A DNA stretch of 64,000 nt from Rheum nobile. Lineage: Eukaryota > Streptophyta > Magnoliopsida > Caryophyllales > Polygonaceae. Below are positions 44,517 through 55,401 of this stretch, piece by piece (positions within the stretch are counted from its first letter, which is position 1; each line of letters begins with the position of its first letter). Location of the stretch: assembly GCA_027886185.1 (NCBI GenBank), contig WOAB01000895.1, positions 248,001 through 312,000 on the forward strand, read 5' to 3'. Under the pieces are notes generated by a model. That model was given only the letters and a program-made list of their open reading frames with translations, was not told where the DNA came from and ran no database searches. The position numbers and the translations under genes are program-made.

Positions 44517-47514
44517 TGTAACACCCCCAAAACTTAACCCTTTTGGAAAGGTATTACCGCCAGTGACCCCAATGTTCCTTACCGAGATCACCCAAGGCTT
44601 TACCGTTTAAATACAAATCATGAAATACAATGATACAAAATGATAACCTTATTCATATAAAACACGAGTCCCGGGATTACATCCCAATCCCGAATAGAAC
44701 AAACACAGAGTTTAAATAAATTACAACGGAAATCTTAAACAAGGTACAGCGGAAGACTTTTAAAAGATATTACAAAAAGGGTTGTGATCGCAATGATCAC
44801 CTGCCCAAGGATCTCAACCTGATTAAAAGAGATTATTAAAAACGTTGGAAAACCATCGTCGACTCCATAGTCCTTCTAGTCTTCTCATCTATACTCTATC
44901 TGATGTGCCGAATCGAACGGATGACACCAGCCCACATGCGGAGAACAAAGTTCATGGGTTAGTCTACTTAAATAGACTAGCAAGGGTAAAAAGCAGAGTG
45001 GTTCGAGTGATCGAAACCGTTTACTATCATTGTCCCTCGAATAATAACCGAAGGGACGATACATAACCCGACACTTTCACGGAATAACAACAAGAGGTAT
45101 GCATGAGAGAAGATTCTGGAAGACTTCATCTTCACAGAAATCGACTCGAAAAGAGACTCCAAGAGATTGAGTCTTTAAGGAAATATGACAAATCTGGAAT
45201 GTTTAAAGAATCATACAACAATGATTTTAAAAGTTGACTGAGATGCTTCAGTTCACGACCAACCTCATCGCATACAACGAATCCAGATCGGAAAGAGAAC
45301 GTACTACATTCAAGTCGAGACGAGCTTTCCTAGCTGCACTATTACTTAGCTGCACTACTCGCCATGGGTTTATTAATCATGTGCACTCGGGCACATATCT
45401 TATTTAATTACAAAACACACATTACTGAAACACGTTAATGTTATTAAGAGAGGCACACAGCTTAAATCTCAGGGTGACAATCATGTCGACCCAAATTAAA
45501 ACACACACAACCCACACGCGGGACTTAACATTATTAAGCCGAGAAACAACGGCGTTATTATTACACCGGGTGACCTTACGTTCACCATGATTGCACTATT
45601 ACAGTGCTTACACTTTAATTATGTGCTTAACTGCACTTATCTTATTAAATTACAACACACACACACACATTGTTGAGGCTTTTAATATTATTCCGAGAAC
45701 ACGGAAGTTATTATTACACCGGGTGATCTTACGTTCACCCTGATTGCACTGCCACAACGCTTACAGTTTATTTTACAGGGTGACAGTTACGTCCACCCCA
45801 ATGCACTAGCTAAGTGCTTAAAACACAGGACTGCAATTAAGCTCATCCAACGGCGCTTGCAAGGCGCTTAAAACACTTCAGATCCTTACATGTGGATAAG
45901 AAGCATAGGTCATGACCCTTAAATTATTCGGCAATAACCCCGAGGAATATTATGATTTAAAGAAACGACAAATCCTTACTTGGATTAGCGTTCCCACGAA
46001 TATTAAATTATAAAGAAATGACTAATCCTTACTTGGATTAGCGTTCCTACGCACATTAAGTTATAAAGAAATGACTAATCCTTACTTGGATTAGCGTTCC
46101 TACAAACACTCGTGTTAACTAAACAGTCTAACACATCAATTATTCACATTAAAGTCATCTAGGCAATTAACTTAAACATAGAGATAATAGAAACAACTAA
46201 TCCTTACTTGGATTAGTTTTCCTATTAATCCACATAAATGCCCGGAAGGTGATCACAGATAATAGCGTCGTTCTAGCAGATATACAACCTATTATATGAT
46301 TTTCCAAAACAGTTTATAAAACCTTTTCCAGATAAACACAGTAATCATTCCAAATTAATTACTCAGATAAACAACTGATAATTAATGTAAATATGGAACG
46401 ATGAGCAAGAGCAAACCGCCACTTGCCTTAGTCCGCAGATCTGGAACAAAGCAGAGACAACGGGATTCCGGGCTCGACACGCGTATAGCTCCACTAGCAT
46501 AAACACCTTCGAGTCGACCCAAAAAGGAACCCTAGGTTAGATTCGACAAACAATAGTACGGATATACGAAAGGACGAAAGGAATCGAAGGATACGAGACC
46601 CGATCGAAGGTCTCGGAAGCCAACGCAACAACTCCTGGGCAACAACCCTTCACGGCCGGCCACCAAACAATTGCGGCGGGCGCAGCCTTAAATGCGGCGG
46701 GAACGCGGCGGTCGCCGTCGCTAAGCCTGTCGCGGCCAGCTAGAAGCTGACACGCTGACTCCTCGAGCCCAACCACGGCGGCACCAAGATCTTCACGGCG
46801 GTCGCTGTCCCCAACACGGCGGGCGCCGGGATCTTCACGGCGGTCGCCGTTCCTGGCGGCGGGCGCCGTCTCCCTGGCGGCGGTCGCCGTTCCTGGCGGC
46901 GGTCGCCATCGCTGAACAGAAACTTAAAAACGGGCGAGAAATCTTACCCACGATGCTCGATTTGGTTTGCCTTTCGCCTTGCTTGGCTTCTAGGCTTCTA
47001 AGGGCCTTCCAAGTCTCCTTTGGCCACCGAGAACGACACCAAATGAGCCTCCAACGATCCACAAGAGCTTTCCGAGAGAGAGAGCGTTTTTCTTTGGGAG
47101 CGTTTTTGAGAGACGAGAAATGGACAGCGTAATGGCGTTTTTCACACCCTTTCTAGCTTCACCCATGCCCTCTATTTATAGGCAAAGATTTGGGTTGTTG
47201 GGAGCCAAAAAGCTTTCAAATTGTGCCCTTGGGTATTAACCCATGGTTAGTCCATTTGCACCTCTTGGGCAATAACCAAGTGGGTAGAGATTTGGTATTA
47301 ATCTTAACTTGCGATAACAAAAGTCGTACACGAACGAGTATAGACTTCCAACAGGCCTTAACTGTATAATTCTTCACTGAGAAAAATATTACAGATACAG
47401 AGTACATTACAGAATGTCTCCGACTTTCTGAATTAAATCCGACGTACTAAACGGGTGTTCGGGAAAATTCCCAAAATTCCCAAAATAATCCTTACAGAAT
47501 TACGGGGTATCACA
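44517..47514 (-). mobile_element. Solo LTR (3.0 kb) of a gypsy element, nested
   Basis: Ends read on minus are TGTGATACCCCG...GGGGGTGTTACA. Target duplication CAATT is at 44512-44516 and 47515-47519. A minus-strand TATA box CTATAAATAGA lies near 47170-47182. No internal region is present, so it is a solo LTR left after LTR-LTR recombination. It includes three near-identical 'AATCCTTACTTGGATTAGCG' units (45970-46110). Ends of this kind are common in plant chromovirus-type gypsy elements. Confidence 0.85.
46654..46912 (+). repeat. GGCGGTCGCCGT repeats inside the solo LTR
   Basis: GC-rich units around GGCGGTCGCCGTTCCTGGC, partly palindromic, repeated about 8 times and clustered at 46800-46912. 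Confidence 0.8.
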
Positions 47515-47849
47515 CAATTACCACGGGTTGCCTCCCGAACAGCGCCTTATTTAACGTCGTTGGCTCGACGTACTACAGATCAATTACCACCTGGAATAGG
47601 ATCCTCTCGGAATCCTCCTACTCGTCTCTTCCTGTTGAGACTTCCCATGGAAAGGTTTAGACCTTAAGCCATGTTCCCTCTTTGCCATTGACTCCATGCT
47701 TACTTCCTTTGGACTATCTCCCCCATACTTAGAGCGATGTGGGGGCCGATATGGCTCAATCTGAATATGCTGCACATCACTGGATAAAGGCTTACAGCCT
47801 TGTATGGTTAGTGCAGGGGGGCGAGTGCCCAAAATGGAGGGTGACAGTT

Positions 47850-48726
47850 ACCCAGATTACACTGCCACAGCGCTTACAGTTTATTTTACAGGGTGACAGT
47901 TACGTCCACCCCAATGCACTAGCTAAGTGCTTAAAACACAGGACTGCAATTAAGCTCATCCAACGGCGCTTGCAAGGCACTTAAAACACTTCAGATCCTT
48001 ACATGTGGATAAGAAGCATAGGTCATGACCCTTAAATTATTCGGCAATAACCCCGAGGAATATTATGATTTAAAGAAACGACAAATCCTTACTTGGATTA
48101 GCGTTCCCACGAATATTAAATTATAAAGAAACGACTAATCCTTACTTGGATTAGCATTCCTACGCACATTAAATTATAAAGAAATGACTAATCCTTACTT
48201 GGATTAGCGTTCCTACAAACACTCGTGTTAACTAAACAGTCTAACACATCAATTATTCACATTAAAGTCATCCAGGCAATTAACTTAAACATAGAGATAA
48301 TAGAAACAACTAATCCTTACTTGGATTAGTTTTCCTATTAATCCACATAAATGCCCGGAAGGTGATCACAGATAATAGCGTCGTTCTAGCAGATATACAA
48401 CCTATTATATGATTTTCCAAAACAGTTTATAAAACCTTTTCCAGATAAACACAGTAATCATTCCAAATTAATTACTCAGATAAACAACTGATAATTAATG
48501 TAAATATGGAACGATGAGCAAGAGCAAACCGCCACTTGCCTTAGTCCGCAGATCTGGAACAAAGCAGAGACAACGGGATTCCGGGCTCGACACGCGTATA
48601 GCTCCACTAGCATAAACACCTTCGAGTCGACCCAAAAAGGAACCATAGGTTAGATTCGACAAACAATAGTACGAATATACGAAAGGACGAAAGGAATCGA
48701 AGGATACGAGACCCGATCGAAGGTCT
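47850..48726. repeat. Partial second copy of the 3-kb LTR, fused to the truncated outer LTR
   Basis: 47864-48725 is nearly identical (about 99% by eye) to 45751-46617 of the solo LTR. At 48726/48731 it joins directly to the middle of the non-autonomous element's 5' LTR. 47520-47845 is internal sequence of that element (GGGTTGCCTCCCGAACAGCG, a motif common in such elements). Confidence 0.9.
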
Positions 48727-48730
48727 TATC

Positions 48731-49785
48731 CTTACTATCCTTATAGTTGTTCCCACCCTGATCTTAAGTACTATCGATTCTCACAGTTGTCGATAGACTT
48801 ATCACTATGTCACTGGTAAAGTACCTACGATTCTCACAGTTGTCGGTATACTTTACCACTGACGCAGCAATAGCAATGCATACAAGGATATATGATACAT
48901 GCAAATAGAAAGACGTATTAATACTCGCATACAACTGACTCTCACTCACAATTGTACGCTCGGAACCCCTATACGCACAATTGTGTATGCCACTAGATAT
49001 GCACTCGGAACCCCTATATGCAATCCTAGCAATTGATAAAAAAGTATTCAACCTAGTTGATCAGGCTAAGAAGAACAACAAGAAATCAATATTCAATATA
49101 ACCAAGAGAATCAAACCAACACTTATAAGGATAAGAACAAGGAATAGAAATCTCACAAACACATCAACTGTATTGCTTCAATCGTCTAGTAGAACAGAGG
49201 GAAGTTAGTTCTCCATTCAAACGAGAATGAAAACTAAGGGAAATAACGTCTGAAATAAAGCAGTAACGAGTTGTGTTCTAAGTGTCTCCCTCTTAACCTA
49301 GAAAGAGGGCTTAATAGTCTTCAGAAAAACTAGGTTAAACTAATGAAAATAATAAAGGAAACAAAATAATAAAATAACAAAATCTGAAAACAATAAAAGG
49401 AAATAAAAGTCTTCAGACGCGCGGCACTTAACACGGCCACCGCGGGGCGGTGAGATCCACCGCGGGGCGTCAGGCTTTCCACCGCGGGGTGTCATTCTTC
49501 TCTGAGAGTCACCGCCGGGCCGCAGTGACTCTGGCACGGGGCGGTGAGCTAGCTCACTCTCTTCTTCTGCTGTTCTTCATTACTACCCAGTGTTGGTAGT
49601 CTTCTCCATGCATGCTCCAGCATCTCCATCTCCATCCTCATGTCTCCATCTAATATGTAAATCCAGGAATATCTTCACTTTTCTCCATAACTTCTGGATC
49701 ACAGACTTAGCCTAAAAACCACTCATAAATTCCTCCAAATCATGCTAATAATTGCTAGTAAAGGTGTATGAAATAACACCTATCA
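48731..49785 (-). repeat. Truncated 5' LTR of the non-autonomous element
   Basis: Matches 40791-41845. The first 314 bp of the LTR as drawn on + (its R/U5 end) and the adjacent primer site are missing. Confidence 0.95.
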
Positions 49786-49790
49786 GTGCT

Positions 49791-50082
49791 AGTGTTGGAT
49801 GCAGTAACTATGATGGTTGATGAGTTATTGGTGCATGTCGTTGGCAGGCATCACACTTCTTGATATATTCTACTACGTCTCTTTTCATCCTTGGCTAATA
49901 GTATCCTGTCCTGAGAGCTTAACCTGATAGGTTGGTCCTCCCGTATGATTGCCACATTCGCCGTCGTGTAACAATTGTAGGATGCATTCGACTTCGATTG
50001 TTTTTAAGCATCGTAAGCATAGTCCTGTGATAGATCGTTTGAACAAGACATTATCTTTTAGATCAAAGGTTAATGCTTGTAC
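49791..50082 (-). pseudogene. Tat integrase, N-terminal zinc-binding part
   Basis: Minus translation reads LQLLHDGECGNHTGG, then RDVV-YI-like sequence and CDACQ-like HPTLA, the HHCC region before the integrase core. Stops are present. Its continuation is at 40471 beyond the nested element. Confidence 0.75.
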
Positions 50083-51285
50083 CTATAATCTGTTGGCTTC
50101 TACTTTGTCTGTTGGAAGTATGACGTCTTTTAACCATTTGGTGTAAGGTGTAGTCCATTTATTTTGGTTGTTTATGACGTCATATTCGGTGTTGTCGCCT
50201 ACTTCTGCTGAGACAACTTCCTCTAAGGGTGGATCATCTGTTTCTTGAGTGTCATCGCTTTTGGTCGTCTTGTGAACTTCAGGGACTGCTGGAGTCGTGA
50301 TATGTGCTAAGGGGATGTTGTGGAATTCTTTGGGGTGCAAAGTTGATCCAAGGTTTGCTAATGCGTCAGCCTGGCCGTTGAGGTCGCGCGGAACTTGCTT
50401 GATGGTGAAGTTTTGGAATTTTTCAGCCAGTTCTTGACGACGTCTAGATAGTCCATCATTCTGTCGTCTTTAGCGACATATGAGCCTTGTACTAGGTTGA
50501 CAATTAAAAGAGAATCACATACCACTTTATTGTTTTGGATTGCGAGGTCTTGCGCAAACGTTTTCCAAATATGAGTGCCTCGTATTCTGCTTCGTTGTTG
50601 ATCGCATGCCCTTCGCACTTACGGCTTGGGTTATCTTGTCCCCTTGTGGTGATTTTAGTACAACTCCTAGGCCGACTCCTCTTGCATTCGACGTTCCGTC
50701 TGTATGGAGTTCCCACGTGCCCCTGTTTTTATACGGATGTCAGCTGAGTGGCCTCCTTTGCGGCTTCATGTTCCAGTGTTGGACTGAAATCAGCCACAAA
50801 GTCTGCCAAAGCTTGAGATTTGATCCCTGTCCTTGGTTCATATTCGATGTCGAAACCACTAAAGTGTATTGCCCAGTTTGCCATTCGACCTGTGAAATTT
50901 GGTTTCCTCATGATAGCTTTCATGGGATGGTTAGTCCGTACAAAAATAACATGCGACTAAAAACAAGGTATGAGTTTGTTTGACGCCATTACTAAAGCTA
51001 GGACTACTTTTTCAAGTGACGTATACTTGGTCTCTGCTGGGAGTAAGGAATGACTTACATAGTAAATTTGCTTTCCGTCTTCTTCCCTTGTCCAGACTGC
51101 ACTTACCGTCGATTCTGATACTACTAGGTATAGTGGTATTGGCTCGTCGTCTTTTGGTTTTTCTAGTAGTAATGGACTTCATGAGACCATGCAAGCAGTC
51201 GGCATTGGACCGTAAGAATTCCGCTAAATTAGCTATGGTCGAGTCATTTAAATCTGACTCGACTCTTACCGTTTAGTTCGGCTTT
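50083..51285 (-). pseudogene. Tat RT remnant, RNase H and second RNase H
   Basis: From 51285 down: MEQLDEIILDPSKPN and LAEFLRSNADCLHGLMKS (the segment before RT), then directly LLEKPKDDEPIPLYL, YYVSHSLLPAETKY, SHVIFVRTNHPMKAIM and GRMANWAIHFSGFDIEYEPR (RNase H of RT), then a second RNase H-like domain (DGTSNARGVGLGVVL, PRDLNGQADALANLGS). The RT fingers and palm with YxDD are missing, lost by a deletion near 51180. Two RNase H-like regions fit Tat lineages. Confidence 0.85.
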
Positions 51286-51365
51286 GAAGGATCCAATATG
51301 ATCTCGTCTAGTTGTTCCATTTCTGGTTCAACGAATCGTTTAGACGCTTCACCGACCTGTAGTTT

Positions 51366-51758
51366 CTATGCCGACTTTTGTTCGATTACCCCTTTCATCG
51401 ACGTAACATAACATTCCTTGGCAGCCCGTTGGTCGCCTGTTATTTCATGTACCCCCCACTTTGTCGGGAACTTGATAGTTTGATGGTATGTCAACGGTAC
51501 AGCTTTCATGGCGTGTATCCAGGGTCTGTCGAGGATCACATTATAAGGCGATGGACAGTCGAGTACTAGGAACTTTACTTGTTGGTTGATACTGCCAGCA
51601 TACGTTGTTAACACTATTTTGCCGAGGGTATGTTTGACTTTCCCGCTAAAACCAGCTAGTGGAGTCGACTTTCGGGTTAAATCATCCTCACTTAGACCCA
51701 TACCCTTCAGAGCGTCTAGTGTTAACAAGTTTGTAGAGCTACCCGTGTCGATCAGCAC
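51366..51758 (-). pseudogene. Tat aspartic protease
   Basis: Open frame of 130 codons: MLIDTGSSTNLLTLDAL (DTGS active site intact), then LDCPSPYNVILDRPWIHAMKAVP. This is the retropepsin of gypsy pol, which processes Gag-Pol. The domain itself is open; the flanking gag and RT frames are broken. Confidence 0.9.
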
Positions 51759-51815
51759 TCAACGTATAAGACCGTTACGAATTGACAAAGATTACCAGAC
51801 CGTCGTGGTGGTCGC

Positions 51816-53343
51816 CTAGTTCTTCGGCTTCGGAGTCGTCGAAGGTGATGACAGGCGTGTCCCCTGTCCTTGATTATCTTGCTTCTGATCGTGCTGGTTT
51901 GTCGCCTTTGCTTTCCTTGGTGTATCTCTTAGTGGAAGAGTATGTGTTTCCACACACGTCTGACCCTCCTGAAATGGTATTAATAACTTTGTATGTACTG
52001 GAGATGAAGGTCGATCGGTTGTTACTTGGTCTCTTCGTTCCAAGGTAGCTTTTTCCTTGTCGAAGATCACGTCGCGTAGAAGTCCGTGTGCTAGGATTCT
52101 TGCAACTTCCTTGCGCAGCACAATGCACTCGTCCGTTGTGTGACCGTGATCCCCGTGAATTTCGCACCACTTGCTCATGTCTTTCTTGGAGTCTGGCTTA
52201 TGACTCTTTCGGGGCCATCTTACGTCTTTTCCATATCTATCGAAGCTCTTGATGAGCTCCGACAGGGAAATGTTGAAGTTATAAGAATGGACCTTTGGAA
52301 GTAGAGTCGGGTTGTTCTTCCAGTCTTGGTTTCTCTCATAAGGGTTGTTTACCTAACCCTGGTCGTTTCGTGCTTTGGGATGTGGTTGGTGTCGTCTATC
52401 GCGTTGATGATCCGAGGATGACCTTCGGTCGACTCGATATGGGCTCTTGTCTGCCTTTGTAGGTTCTTCATCTTCTTCCAACCTGACTTGGTCCATGGTC
52501 TTTGCTTGTACGTCTTCAAAGCTTCAGCATGGGTACTTAGTCAGTTCGCGGTAAAGTTTGCTGCCCTTGATTAGCACTCGTCGCAATGTGAGATCGCAAC
52601 CTTTTCTTTGTTGTACCTGTTAAGACAATCCCTTATCGGTTCGCCATACCTTTGTATGATTCTGTATAGGTCGCTTGATTGCTTTTCTAATCTCCTACTG
52701 CTGGAGAATTGGATTTTGAATGAGTTGACCAGATGAACAAAAGACGCAGTTGAATCGTAAGGCAAATGCATGAGCCATGCTAGTACGGGTCCCGTGAGGG
52801 TCGTGCCAAAGCTCTTGCCCATGATCGCTTCGCGGTTCCCTCTTGAAATGAAGATAGTCATTATTTTTGTTTGTAAATAGAAATATGGTCGTCTGGATCC
52901 CTAGTCCCGTCGTAGTTGGGCATGTTGGGGACGTTAAACTTCTTTGGGATCTCAATGTGTGCAATCGTCTCTACGATGGGCGAGTCTTCGTATCCATCGA
53001 CCGCTTCTTTTTCGATCGGTTGTGGGACTCCTCGAATTTTGGCGATGCGATCGTCCAAAGTTTTCATGTTCTCATCGACAACCTGTTGTATGAGGTCTTG
53101 GAGATCCGTTGGTGCGGCAACATGTGGAGGGGTTACTTGAGTCTCGATAGACCCGGTTGCAGTAATAGGAACGCTAGTCATAAACGCATTGACGGGTGGA
53201 GTTTGGAACATACCAGTGGGATGAATGACGCTTTGCGTTAATGGTGCTATGGATATTGTGACCGCTCTGTCCATGTTGAGACGCATCTGAAGGCCCTTGG
53301 TATTGACCGTGTGCCTCGATCCTCCCGGGGCCGATGCGGCCAA
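51816..53343 (-). pseudogene. Tat gag
   Basis: 53343-52861 reads ...IPKKFNVPNMPNYDGTRDPDDH; 52861-52571 reads MGKSFGTTLTGPVLAWLMHL and SFKIQFSSSRR, the gypsy gag core; 52178-51816 reads KWCEIHGDHGHTTDECIVLRKEV, a C-x2-H...H-x4-C knuckle-like motif. Frameshifts near 52860 and stops around 52530 and 52340 break it. Confidence 0.9.
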
Positions 53344-53687
53344 ATATACCTAGGATTTTAAGAGCTCATTTTCATGAGTTAGTCGCGCGATCTCGACTTC
53401 CGATTGGGCGCTTAGGGCTTCGGTTCTAAGGCATTGTTGGGTTAGTTCCTCTTGGACGGCGCTCATGTTTTTGGCTAGCTCTTAGATTTGGTCGAGTGGG
53501 ATAGGAGGGTTGGTGACTAGATCCTCAATTTGGTCGACGACGCGTGTTTCAGTTTGGTTTCCGACTAGAGTGTCGTTATAGGTTTGGTTGTTGGCAACAG
53601 TCATGGGGATTCTAAAATCAGTCATGGTGACGAGGAGAGGGTGATTCGATCGGTAGTTGGCTAGATGCCCCACGGCGGATGCCAAAT

Positions 53688-54205
53688 TGTTTTAGGGCAA
53701 AAAGATCAAATCGACCAAACTTGCCTAAGATGGGGTAACTAGACAACAAAGAGATCGAGATATCAAAATAATCCAAATCGATTGATAATGAAATGAATGA
53801 AATTGAGAAATAGCGAGAACAAACTTACCTCCTCTGAACAAAAAGATTACTGAATCAAGTACTTTCGTCTCCAATCGTCTAGATTTTGGACGTAGAACTT
53901 GATGAGAAAATCGTACTTTGATTAATGCCAAAGAGTATACTAGTGTTCTCCTCGACAAAGGTGAGTTGAACGTAGCTGTTACATAAGAGATTGAATGCTA
54001 CTTATATTAATCACATATGTAATCGAATAAAATCCTCCAAGATCCGCGGGGGTCGTTACGCATCTTGTTGGTCATTCGGGTTCTTCTCTACCGGCTAAAC
54101 GTCTCATTGTTTCCCTCATAGTCTCCGCCTTGGTCTTCAAATTTTCATGCTTTATTGGGCTGTTGGGCCAACCTAATAGATCTCATGAAAATCATAGGCC
54201 CAACA
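53688..54205 (-). repeat. 5' LTR of the Tat element
   Basis: 518 bp, pairs with 36350-36866. The likely primer-binding site lies just left of it (53672-53687, minus TTTGGCATCCGCC). Followed by target duplication GAACT. Confidence 0.95.
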
Positions 54206-54330
54206 GAACTCAAAATTGTCTTCTTTGATGTGTGAAGCTTTTGAAGAGTTAGTGAGGATCTTAAAGTGCAAATTCCGCTTTAATCGTTGAAATCTCCCAC
54301 AAATGCCTCTTCAACTCCTCCAATCGAGAA

Positions 54331-54672
54331 GAAGTATCCCCTTTTATGTCCATGGATTCAGCTTATCCCCTTTTATGTCCATGGATTCAGCTTTTTATAG
54401 AGGAGAAGGGGAGAAATTGGTTGGGGGAATGGTCACGTGGGGTCATGATGACCTACGTACGTAGGGATGCAAGATCCGGGATTAGGTCATTGTACACTTG
54501 TACGGACACGACACCAGTGAGATTTTTCTTGTACGGACACGCCATAGATTGGATTTGGTTGTATGGACACACAATGGTGGATTCGCTTTTACAGATACGC
54601 CGCTGATGGGATTTGGTTGTACGGACATGCAATGGTGGATTTGCTTGTATGGACACACCACGACCCAAATTT
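54331..54672 (+). repeat. 32-bp duplication and a 28-31-bp minisatellite
   Basis: TATCCCCTTTTATGTCCATGG plus following bases is duplicated at about 54329-54394. From 54497 to 54672 about six units start (C)TTGTACGGACACG or close variants, with alternating spacing near 31 and 28 bp. The 110- and 71-codon frames over it are repeat-derived. Confidence 0.8.
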
Positions 54673-55393
54673 TCTTCGTCCTCTTAACCATGAAGATTAT
54701 GCGGCATCATCATGTTCATACTATCAAGGGTTCATCGTGTGATCGCAGCGATTATGAAGTATCATCATGTTCATCTTGTCATCGTCTTCATCTTGTCATC
54801 GTAGAGATCATGCGATATCATCTTTTTTGACGATGAGAGTTTTCACTCTAAGTACTTGCGTTGGAAAAGTCATTACTTTCCAAGTTTTACATTTCTGTTG
54901 TATTCTCTGTGAAGGTCCTAAACCTTCTTAATAGAATACTAACGATCACTCAAACACTTGATTGAACACATGAAATTCTGGAAATTGGAGAGATGTTTTG
55001 GATATTAAAAATCAAAGAATAACTATAACAAGTAATTCATTAATTCAAATATGGTTTTCATCAAGCTAGAACAAGAGTATAATTAGTGAATTGAAATGTA
55101 ACGAGCAAGCAAGAGAGGCAGAAGCCAAGCATGACCGGCCCATTACTATCCTCTCTTTTTCTAACCAAATTCCAAAAGTTAAAATAATAATACGATGAAA
55201 TAAAACTATACACTGATATCTAAAGTATGGTAGCATATTAAGATAATAATGACCAATACCAACAAGTCACGACTTAATTTAAGTGAACGTACTAAATTCG
55301 ACCCATATAAGCAAACTTTTAACATGAGTATAAATATGGAAAGAGTCTAAATAAAGCAATAAAGATAAGCATGCAGATAAGCCTTGCATGTGG
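54673..55393. other. AT-rich stretch, no recognised gene
   Basis: Short ATCATCATGTTCAT repeats at 54700-54820, then AT-rich sequence. The right part could be the 3' untranslated end of the minus-strand ORF at 58988-59170, since only the hAT element separates them. Confidence 0.45.
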
Positions 55394-55401
55394 GTGTGAA
55401 A

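Larger units (their letters stand above)
40477..49785 (-). mobile_element. Non-autonomous LTR retrotransposon nested in the Tat integrase
   Basis: The left LTR 40477-41845 and right LTR 48731-49785 are about 98% alike. Target duplication GTGCT is at 40472-40476 and 49786-49790; removing the insert joins HPTL to APWPF in the integrase frame. A polypurine tract (AGTATGGGGGAATT, minus) abuts the left LTR, so transcription runs on minus. The only gene is a gag-like ORF; no pol is present. The 5' LTR has lost about 314 bp and the primer site, replaced by a copy of foreign LTR sequence. Confidence 0.9.
36350..54205 (-). mobile_element. Tat-type Ty3/gypsy LTR retrotransposon, 17.9 kb with nested insertions
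   Basis: LTRs at 36350-36866 (3') and 53688-54205 (5'), about 90% alike by eye, both TGTTTT...CCAACA. The 5-bp target duplication GAACT is at 36345-36349 and 54206-54210. On the minus strand: primer site next to the 5' LTR (TTTGGCATCCGCCGTGG, like the TTGGC-CCGT-GTGGG sites of this group), gag, protease, a shortened RT, two RNase H-like regions, integrase and a polypurine tract (CTTTGGGGAAAT). A second RNase H and an antisense ORF near the 3' LTR are features of Tat lineages. Integrase is split by another LTR element. Confidence 0.9.
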
